This document shows positions 34,763 to 44,600 of a stretch of DNA of 64,000 nucleotides, one piece after another; position 1 is the first letter of the stretch, and every line of letters begins with the position of its first letter. The notes under the pieces are model-generated. The model had not been told where the DNA came from. It searched no databases and was given only the letters and a program-made list of their open reading frames with translations. Source of the stretch: Aplysia californica (lineage: Eukaryota > Mollusca > Gastropoda > Aplysiida > Aplysiidae); assembly GCF_000002075.1 (NCBI RefSeq), contig NW_004797385.1, positions 884,329 to 948,328 on the forward strand. The letters are read 5' to 3'. A program made the position numbers and the translations under genes.

Positions 34763-36376
34763 CTGTCAAATTCAAACTTCAACATCTCACAAACCCGTTA
34801 TGATCGGTCAACCAACTTGGCGCACGCACTGACGACTAAACACAGTTTGCCTGTACGGCAAATTTGCCGGCACCAGCTTCATAGCGACGGCGCAGGGCAT
34901 TCTGAAACACAGCCGAAAAGCATGAAAAATGGGCTAAATTTCTCTGACTCAGCAACATTGGCATAGGGACTGTTAGCTAAAACTAAGCTTGGCATGTGCT
35001 AAACAGATGTCTTAGCTGTGAATATTGCTCACTTACAACCCTTTATAAGCCGGCGTTTTTCCTGCCATGTTTCAACACTCGCTGCCTGACGTCGAAAGAG
35101 GACGAGCCCTTACCTGGCTCCAAGATGGCTCCACGTTCCCAGTTGTTGCACATCGACTTGGGGTGTCTCCATCAGTTATATAATAGAGGCTGCAAGAACG
35201 ATGACAAGCGACCGGAAGGGTCCTGGACCGGCCTCGACCAGGACCGCCCCGTTTGACCAACAACAGCGTCGACCGGTTCATCGTCAAACAGGCCGTGACG
35301 TCACGAACCACCTCAGCAAACTGCATCAGGGACCAACTACGGGTGACAGACAATGCCCACGAGAGTGAGGAGACGGTAAGGAACCGTATGCGTAGAGCCA
35401 GGTTAGCATCTTGTGTTCCCTGCCAGGCGCCCAAGGCACACGCCGCCCAACAAAGCAGCTCCCCCGGCGTGGCCTGCTCGCCAATAACAGTCGACACATT
35501 GTCAGTGGGACCAGGTAGTCTTCTCGGACGAATCCAGATTCAACCTGTTGCACCCAGACAGGCGAGCCCACTTCTGGAGGCGCCGAGGAGAGCTGTCCCA
35601 TCCTGAGTGCATCCAGCAGGTGGCGCTCTACTTTGCAGGGTCCGTTCTGGTGTAGGGAGGCTTCTCAGCTCACTACAGGACCCTGTGTATCATATACAGG
35701 GTAATTTGACCTCGGCAAGGTACAGGGAGAAAATCCTGCGTCCCCTTGCTGTTCCTCTCCTGAAGCAGATTGGACCCCAGGCTGTAGGCCTACTGCAGGA
35801 TGACAACGCCACGCCATATCGCGCATGCATCGTGGGGGACTTCCTGCTGCAGCGAGCTGTCTCCTGCATGGACTGACCAGCTTCTAGTCCGGATTTGAAG
35901 CCAACAGAGAACATTTGGGATCACATTGACGGGTGGGTAAGGGACAACCACCCTCCTGCACAAAACCTTCAACTACTCTTGGGCTACCTCGTCCAGGAGT
36001 GCAGAACCTACCCCAACAAGTTCTCCGAAGGCATGTCCTGTCCATGCTTCGACGCTGTGCAGAGTGTTTGATCAAACGGAGTGGCTACATCCACTATTGA
36101 CAATCATCATCATCAATGCCTTTCACCCCTGGCAGGGTATAGGCCACATACAAGCTCCGTCCATTTATTTCTGTCCTGAGCCATCCTTCCAACCTCGTTC
36201 CAAGTGAGCTTCATTTCTCTCATGTCCCTTTCCACGCATCTCCTCCATGTTTCCCGTGGCCTACCCCACTATTGACAATGTTCATGAAGAACTTTGGCTG
36301 TTCAGACTTTTGAAATCCGACCAGTGTGACTTAAACTCATTTTACATAAACTTCTCGTTGTTGAAATCTGAAATTG
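34763..36376 (+). mobile_element. decayed Tc1-type transposon, about 1.6 kb
   Basis: Plus-strand frames from about 35085 to 36090 spell a Tc1 transposase in pieces: GRALTWLQDGSTF, TNNSVDRFIVKQAVTSRTTS, SARYREKILRPLAVPLL, LLQDDNATPYRA, then SSPDLKPTENIWDHIDGWV. The DDNA and PTENIWD blocks hold the second and third acidic residues of the DD34E triad. Several in-frame stops and frame shifts make it inactive. Weak inverted repeats (AAATTCAAACTTCAACA at 34766 against reversed AATTTCAGATTTCAACA at 36376) suggest the ends. A LINE fragment is nested near the right side. Confidence 0.7.
36105..36265 (-). mobile_element. LINE 3' end nested in the Tc1 relic
   Basis: Flanked by a perfect 14-bp target duplication CCACTATTGACAAT (36091-36104 and 36266-36279). 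On the minus strand it starts at GGTAGGCCACGGGAAACATG and ends GGTGAAAGGCATTGATGATG then GAT repeats. It encodes the end of an ORF2 (RPRETWRR...ERDMREMKL...) and is a near copy of 62623-62780. Strongly 5'-truncated. Confidence 0.9.
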
Positions 36377-36644
36377 TTCACACTTAACCTAGAGAGTCGA
36401 AAGCATCTTTTGTGAAAAAATGAATAAATTCGATTAATATTTAAACTGTTCTTCAGTAATCTTTCTTTGAATTTTTGTTCCTTGACTTTTTTGTGCGAGT
36501 TTAGATCTAGGCCCAAATAAGGGGGGTGGAAACTTCTGAAAAAGCGCCAAAAATTTTTTAAATTACAAGACGGCGACCAAGACGTCAACGACAATTTATC
36601 AAAACAAAACACACGTTTCTGTGTCCATTTTCATGCATTGTCTC

Positions 36645-36651
<7 letters not shown>

Positions 36652-36676
<25 letters not shown>

Positions 36677-36682
36677 GGGGAG
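36652..36682. repeat. poly-G run
   Basis: About 25 consecutive Gs preceded by eight Ts and followed by GGAGGGG; length is probably unstable. Confidence 0.9.
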
Positions 36683-37389
36683 GAATTAGCATATATTATA
36701 TCTGTCTGCCCCAGTCAATATTAGTCGTAAGACGCACTTTCTATTATCAGCTATGAGGCTCGAAAGGCAAAAAAGTGACTTTCCATGAATTTTTTGTTGT
36801 TGTTGGATATATTGAAAGTTTGATGTCTTCTGCTTCGTATAAGATAAAAATAAACAACTTTCATCACCTATAAATATTTTATTTTGGAGGTATGTCGATG
36901 GTTTGTTGTGAGGGGTGACGAGATAAAGGAATTTGGATCTTGCAAGTGTGTAGCTGTGAGATTATTTTTAGAACCATTACCTCATGGCCACCTTTGCTTC
37001 AATGTTCTTCTTTTGCAACTATTTTTAGATTTTGACCCCTTTTCGAGCATGAATGGTCTGAAATGTAGACAACTCTGATTGGTAAAACGGAGTATAAATG
37101 GTAACTTCTAGCTCACTTCACGCTTGTTTACATAAAACAGCTGACTGTGTGGGCATGCTTTTCTAGCTGTTATCGTCTGTTGATCTTTCAGTTTTACACT
37201 TGGGTTGACTTTAAACATTAGTTTTCATTGTGTTTTAGTGCTTTTAAAAGATTAATTAACCTTCCTCTAGATCTCTCAAAGCGGACTCCTTACCAAGAGG
37301 CCAGCGAGGCGGTCTATGTGCATGTGTGTTTGTATGTGAGTGCATGTGTGTGTTTGTGTGTGTGTGTGCTATCGTGTGTTTATGGTGCT

Positions 37390-38460
37390 ATTGCAAACGT
37401 ATAATTAGGTAGCGCAAACACGGAACGTAAGCCGACTCACGGCCTTCTGAGCGCATGGTTTCGGTAAAATGGGGGTAATTCAGATCTCTGTTTCTTTGCT
37501 CTTTTGCTATAAAACACCAAATGTTGAACACTTTGAAAAAGTTCAGATTTCCTTCTTTACAACAGTGTAAGTTGTTTGTATATTATAATCCGAGTATGAG
37601 CTGGAGAATCGCGTGGAAAGGGAAGCCCCTTACTCCTTACGGTCGGAATGCGAAGTGGGCCGGTTCAAAATTGACACCCATGCATTCGAATGCTTTGAAG
37701 AAAGATTGATGATTAAATAGTCTTTTCATTGGCGGAGAACTATATACAGCTTTGAGCGTGGTTTCCTGTGGTTATAGTTTTTGGCCTTTGGCATTTGGAT
37801 AGAAAACCAATAGAATGAACCGTTCTTGTTCTATTAGAATAAAGTCATCGGCTTGGAATTATTTGGCATGAATCCTTCCGCGAAACTACCGGGAGCACTC
37901 AGTACACTACAGTATTGAGCCGACTCGCTCGCCGCGAGGGCTGGTGCGACGCCCGCGGAAACAACTCTCAGTGTTTTAATGGAAATAACGACAGATCATT
38001 GTGTTTGAGGCAATATAATACTGATTTGTAATGATCTCACAGTCATGACAAAAATTAGGCTTCATTTCTTTGTTATAATGATTGTACTCTGTTAATGTAG
38101 AGATATTTGGTGCACTTTTATTATCTGTCAAACATGGGGTAGCAGCCAGTTACGGACTTCAGCAATATTTGATTATTGTTAAATTGGAACAGCTGCCATT
38201 CTCTTAAACATTGACCGAGAGGTAAAAGTATGGTACCAAAAATCTCAGGAGACATAGGCCTTGCATATGAAACAGATGACTTTGACTTACAGCTACTGAA
38301 AAATTTTTGTATCTGGTACCTAGTATAAAGGCAAAGGTAATATTTTGTCGCATTTGAAGTGAATTCCATTCTTGTGAAAATTCTGTCTTTTTCATAAGTT
38401 TTTTCTCTGTAAATGAATAGTTTTCTACTTCTGTATGTTATTGTTACCTTGTAGTGGCAT
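37390..38460 (+). repeat. left arm of a large inverted repeat
   Basis: Reads in the opposite sense to 42500-43559 plus 44511-44630. Shared landmarks include TATAAAACACCAAATG, CGGTCGGAATGCG, CTTTTCATTGGC, GGCCTTTGGC, CCTTCCGCGAAACT, AACGACAGATCAT and ACTCTGTTAATGT. By eye the arms agree at roughly 70-80 percent with small gaps. The left arm lacks the 951-bp insertion found in the right arm. No protein was recognised in either arm. Confidence 0.75.
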
Positions 38461-40254
38461 AGCCAAGATAACTGCTAAATTTCAAGTCTCTATCTCAATT
38501 TTAAGACCCCCATTGCTATGGAAACATGTTGCTCAACTTGGGAGACCATTTTCTCCTTTTCGCATTTCCTCACCTCGCACAATTAAAAGTTCTGTATTTT
38601 CGTCTAATATTGTCATATTTACTTCATTCTTGTTTTAAATTGTAGGGAAAAATTGATAGCTTTTGAAAATCATGTTAACTCAGTTTTGAAATTTCCTTCA
38701 AATGACTGATATTGACCGGCAGGGACACATTATATATTGTTTATCAGCACATCACCTCAACACATTATAATATTATAATACTGTGCCTTTATTTGGTGTG
38801 TTGGTCTGGTCCAGATGTAATTTTTTATTTATTTTTTTTTACAGCTGAAAGTTACAGAGATATTTTTAGGTTGTTGTTTCTGACTGATGTGTAGGCCTAC
38901 TGTTTTCTTTCCAAAAATACACAAAAAATTACTGATACTGATAAAGGCTAATATCATTATGTTCTGTTTTCAATTTTTCTGTTCGTAAGACATGAAAATT
39001 CTTGTTGAAAAAGTGCAAAACATGTCGTGAATGGCGTTACGGTAACTTGCATAATTTTGCTTTTGTCTTGCATAATTCTGCAGGGACAGGTTAATGGGAA
39101 AAATTCCAATAAGTCATCCAAGTCACAATATTTATACCTGGCAAGATGATACTTAGCATAGTTTTGAAAAAGTGTGTATTTCTCCTACTTGGTCTAAAAT
39201 ATAACTACACAATTAAATACAGTATCAGGTATCATTGCATAGAAAAGGCTCCAACATAAAAGTTTGGAAAGTTTGGAATTTCTCCCCTGTTAACAATTGT
39301 GGTTCAGTACAGTGTGTTGGTAATTCTTATCACACCATCCAAGGTCACATGGGATGATTAGAGGGAAAGTGACAGTGGTACAGAAGATATGAGGACAGAT
39401 ACATCCCATTCTGTTGATCAAGTCATTTGACTATGCATCCCTGCACAGAAAAAGAAAAAGACTGGCCTTGCTATTGATTAATGAACAGCAAAAAAATAAT
39501 TTTGGGACAGTAGAAAAGTATTAATATTGGCTACAAATAACAATGATGATTGGTGTAAATCTTACTAAAATACAAATTCGAATCAGATGGTGCTGTCTTA
39601 ATGAATTTTGAGTTACTCATTCTGGCTTTATTCTTAATATAATTAACACATTGAGTTTGCTGTGGTGAGCGTTGAATTAGCATGATGAAATGTACATATC
39701 ACCAGGCATAGATGGAGACCAAAGAATGTTCAGTTTCAATGGAAAATATACCTTTATTCTCTTGGTAATACCTCTGTTTGCATCTCCAGATTAAAGAAGT
39801 GAATGAAAAACAAGCGCCCTTCACACGAAAGAAATAGTTTGCAGGCTTACAAAGACATGAAATGAGAGCAGGAGCACATGTAATATCTGAGGAACAAACC
39901 AAGGTGAAAAAAAAGGTGATAATTTCAATAACCAACATAAAAGGTTCCAAGAGTAGAGAATCAAGCTATGCAATCCACATAACTTGTGCAAAAGTGCAAT
40001 ATGATTTTCAAAGAAGATTTACAAGTCTGTTGAGAACACTGAATACAACAGATTCAATATTCTAAGCATAACAATTGGATTTATTTTCATTTTCACATTA
40101 TGGAATGCTGCATGCTTATTATTCTTCATATGAGGGGAAACAACACATTGAGCCTTTAAGCCTGTGAAGTTGGCGCATAAAGAGCATAATCATGGTATTT
40201 TTATAATACATTAAGTCTAGCTGAAGACATTAAGAAAACTTAATTGTAATTATT

Positions 40255-40295
40255 CAATTTTTATTGAAACCATTAACAAAAACAAATTTTTATTG
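40255..40295 (-). promoter_or_regulatory. candidate poly(A) signals for MTHFD1
   Basis: Two AATAAA motifs on the minus strand (plus-strand TTTATT near 40258 and 40288) lie about 1.3 kb past the MTHFD1 stop. They are candidates only; other AT-rich hexamers occur nearby. Confidence 0.3.
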
Positions 40296-40433
40296 AAACA
40301 ATTAACAAAAAGGAGTCACCTCAAAGGACAATATTTGTGTTTACTGCCTGTGTCAGTCAGTGGTGAAAACTCATATCCACATCAGAACAAAGGATTCGGG
40401 TTTACCACTTCCACAGACAGTAGATTCAATTAA

Positions 40434-40643
40434 CCCCTTCACTGCTGAAAAACGTCCACCAACATTTGTACTAACAAGATAAAACGTTAATTCAAGTAAT
40501 ATTTAAACACAGATAATTGTTTCAGAATAAGCAAAATCACAAACTGTAACTATACCCCAAAAAAACATCTTTTTGTCAACCGGATGAAACAATATAAGTG
40601 GAGAATACAAGCCAGAACATACGTCTACTCAGCAGTGAAGAGG
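40434..40643. mobile_element. TTAA-flanked miniature element, 210 bp
   Basis: TTAA at 40430-40433 and 40644-40647. Ends CCCCTTCACTGCTGAAAAAC and reversed CCTCTTCACTGCTGAGTAGA. piggyBac-like by target and CCC-type ends. It may lie within the MTHFD1 3' UTR. Confidence 0.8.
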
Positions 40644-41575
40644 TTAATATTCAGCCCATGATGACACAAGAACAAAGGAACACAAAGGGCTATAAGTCTG
40701 AGTAGTATGCCGTACTACGGATACTAATAAGCCACACCAGCTACTAGATACATTCTATACTACCCCAGCACATACAATACACAAACATTTTTCTCTGGGC
40801 AGTATTTACAAGCTATAACATGCACCATGACTTGTCCAGCCAGACTGTCGTATTGTTATCTGCTGTCCTTAGACTTTGCTGTTTTATCAATCATCATTTG
40901 GAGCAAAAAAGCATGCAAATAAAAAATAAAGAAGGGTTTTTCTTTGCAAAGGCAAGGCCATGGTAAGCCGGACATTAACAGAGCTTTCAGCCTGGACATG
41001 GTCTCGATGTAGACTCCCATCAATCAATAACCTACATCATTGGACGATAAACAGACAATTTAGGACATCTTCCAACGACTTATAATTCCTTTCAGTAACA
41101 TTACTCCTATTCCAAGTTACATTTGGTATGACTTTAACTAGGACATCACCCTGTCAGTGAAGATTGCCATTAAGTAAAACATTATGAAGTTTCCTGTGCA
41201 CTATTTTGTACTGTTATACTTACAACTGCCAAAAACTCAGCTCTGATTATGTAATAATTTGAAGTGTACCTTATGTGTAATAAAATAAATACAACTAATT
41301 CCCATTTCCAGCCCTACAGGAAAAAGAAATGGCACATTCATTATTTAAGTGTTATGACACACATTTCCTCAGATGGAAGACGTACCTCACTTAATCAAGT
41401 TCTGGATATCATACAAAATAAAGCTCCCGAAAGTCCTCATATAATAATATCCCAACAAAAGAAGGCGGCCCTTGTCAACAGAATTCTACTTGGGAGCCGT
41501 AATACTTCAACTCAATGTTGTTTTCCTCACAATACTACGAGCAACAATCCACAAGTCACGGGCTCCGCCTCAGTC

Positions 41576-41665
41576 TTAGGACAGGCCAAGGATCTCCTCT
41601 GTGTCCGGGTCTATGTCGATGTCGTAGAAGCACGGGCGAGTGGGAAGGCCTGGCATGGTGCTCAT
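41576..41665 (-). CDS. MTHFD1: MTHFD1 last coding exon
   Basis: 29 codons plus TAA (41576-41578), entered through a CCCAG acceptor. Encodes [20 protein letters not shown], the invariant end of the formate-THF ligase family, then DTEEILGLS. It is separated from the previous exon by a 4.8-kb intron and is easily missed because it sits inside unrelated plus-strand frames. Confidence 0.95.
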   Translation of the reverse strand: MSTMPGLPTRPCFYDIDIDPDTEEILGLS

Positions 41666-44600
41666 CTGGGACAGAAAAGAAAAGAAAACAAAATTAAATG
41701 ACTAGATCAGCCTTTTTATGTAGTCAGTTTTGTGAAAATTTCAAATGCGTCTGATATGCTTTTGAAAGCTCTTGCCTTCATGATCATAAAACAGTTTAAA
41801 TTGTGTTGATATCTTTATTAGTTAAAAAGTTATGGCTATTTTTCAATTTTCATGCCTAAAATCCGGCCAATTTCAGGTCATTTTTAACACCGAGTTTTTG
41901 TGACACCAAAATGCAACTTTACAACACAATAAGAGACTATTACTCTTCAGAAAATGCATATTTTTAAAAATGTTGTACAAGTTTGTTGGGAATTTTACAC
42001 AGAATGCACACAACTAAAAAACACCTCTTTACAAAGTCACAGAAATATTTTTTGGGAACTTAAAGAGTTTCAGGGTGATAAAAAATAACCTGCAAGGATA
42101 ACCCGAAATTGACTAAATGTGCAAAATATCTTTGCTGCTAATGGTCATATTTAGACAAATCAAACATCATTCTCTTTGTTTTTTTTCACTGTTCATAATC
42201 ATTAAAGAGTTAAGCCAACTAAGTAATAGTTTCCAAATTGTAAAGTAATTTTCTAGATTTCAAAACTTGTTTTTAGTTTTTTTCTAATCGTAAAACGGAT
42301 TCCATTAAAAAAAACAAAAAACTCTTAATGACCGCCATAAGTCAGCTCCCTATCCTTCTTTTTCAAAGTATTGTAACATACATTTGTATGAAGCTATATT
42401 TTATGCTTTCAAGAGTCATGAAAAATGCTCTTCGGAGGCCTAGGTCAGTAGACCCACTGGAACATTTAATAAACTGCGGAAAGATGACCAGAAAATGACA
42501 AAATCACCTCATGATCTTCACACAAGTTGCACTTACAATTTTTTGGACAAATTATATATTAAATGGCACAATTTGATCAAGTTAAAAGTAAAAATATCCA
42601 GAAAATAATAACAAAATTATTAGGTACTGAAAGTGAAAGACTGAGCAGAGGCTTATAATAGATAGGTAACAGAAACTAAATTTTCAAAGTAGCTGTATGC
42701 CAAATTTATCTGTTCCAGTTGAAAGGCCTATACCCACTGAGCATTTTGATACCATTCTTTAACCTCTCAGTCAATTTTTAAGAAAATGGTAGTTTAAAAA
42801 AAAATTTGATCAAATTTGTTAAAGTCAGTCACTGGCTGCAACCCTATGTTTGACTGATAATAAAAGAGTACCAAGTGTACTAAACATCTCCACATTAACA
42901 GAGTACAATCACTATAACAAATATATGGAGCAAAATTTTTTTCAAGACAGTGAGATCATTACAAATCAGTATTTTATCACCTCAAACATGATGATCTGTC
43001 GTTATTTCGACAAAAACACCGAGCGTTGACCTGGCTGGCGCTGCACCCGCCCCCGCGGCGAGCAAGTCGTCACTATACTCTAGTGTACCCCGCATGCGGC
43101 GTCACATGCTTTCCGAGTTTCGCGGAAGGATTGATGCAAAATAATTCCAAGCTAATTACTTTATTTTAAAAGAAAATAAACTGATCTTTTAATTGGTACC
43201 TTTTTTGAGCCGATATTTTACATATTTCGTGTAAAAAATGATCTTTGAAAATTTTGACGATATATTTAAAGGCTATTTAAAAGCCAAAGGCCAAAAATAT
43301 ACCACGGGAAAGCCTGTTTAAAGCTCTACAATTCTCAGCCAATGAAAAGACGGTATTTAATCATCCCTCGTTCCGCGACGCATTTGAATGTACACGTGTC
43401 AATTTTTGAACCGGCCGACAACGCATTCCGACCGCGAGGGGCTTCGCTTTCCTCGGCGATTCTCCAGCTCCTAATAATCGGATATATATAAACAACTTAC
43501 ACCATTGTAACGAGGAAAAGCTGAACTTTTACAAGGTGTACGGCATTTGGTGTTTTATACATAGCTGTGCCTAGTTTCACATTGTTTATTGTTGTGGACT
43601 GTCGTACGAGCATCGGGACGATGGCGTGCCGAGTTATCTTTAAAAAAGGCGGAGATTTGAGAAAAATTGACGCAGAATGCAAAAATAAATGGAGCTGGAT
43701 GAAGAAAGAGGCAGACAATGTGCTTTCTAAATTTCATTTGAGAATTGAACAAGCCGAGTGCTGCACTGTGCGTTTGGTGCGCGAAGTAAGATAAGGCAAT
43801 TGCATTTTCTTTCTCGCGTTTAATTCCGGCCGCGCCTAGATTTTCTAGATCTAGATGTCTAGATATAGACGAAACTCTATGCATCCCCGACAGTATATTC
43901 AACACATTGCGCTGGAGTTATAAATACGTAAAACTACGGCAATTTCATCCTTTGTAGGTAGATATCTAGATCTAGATCTAGTAACATACTGGCTTTCGGC
44001 CTTCCGTACGGACTTTGATGGCCATTGAGTAAAGGGACTCGTTGAGTAAAACATTCATAGAGTTCAGAGTGGTCGCTCGCTTCGAAGTCCTCCCCCGGAA
44101 TTAAACGCAAAAAAGTAAACAATTAACAAGAAAGGCAATTTTGTACTACAGTGGCAAAGGTGTTGCCTCCTTAATCCGATACTGCTCAACATTGTTGCTC
44201 AGTCTAAAGTGAAAGAAATCTTTTTATGAGACACTAGATTGCAAACACTGGATTTTTAGTCAGCAAACTGGGTCAAATGCTTTTTAGTCAACTTAGTGTC
44301 TTTGATTTTTTGTTTTTTTTGTTTGTTTGTTGCAAATGCATTTTAATTCAGTTGCCTGTAGTTAACATATGACACTTTTCCCTACCAAAAACACAGATGT
44401 TCCTATATATTGGATCTGGATTTCACTGGTTTTACTCCGGCTTTCAGAGGGAGCGCGTGCGCCTTCGCGTGAACTTCCTCCTTTTTTGAAATTCCTGAGT
44501 GGCAGCTATGTTTATAGCGAAAAAGCAAAGAAACAGCCATCGGAATTACCCCGATTTCACCGATACCACGCGGTCGGAAGGCCACGAGTGCCTGTGAGGC

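Larger units (their letters stand above)
34106..39090. mobile_element. possible 5-kb composite with CTGTCCCTG ends
   Basis: At 34106 a CTGTCCCTGTCGCATTATGC end and at 39090 its inverted partner (reversed CCTGTCCCTGCAGAATTATG) are flanked by the same five bases TTAAT (34101-34105, 39091-39095). Both ends carry the GCATAATTT subterminal motif of the 180-bp family. Between them lie a Tc1 relic, a foldback element and one arm of a large inverted repeat. It may be one long parent element with nested insertions, or two unrelated solo ends. Confidence 0.4.
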
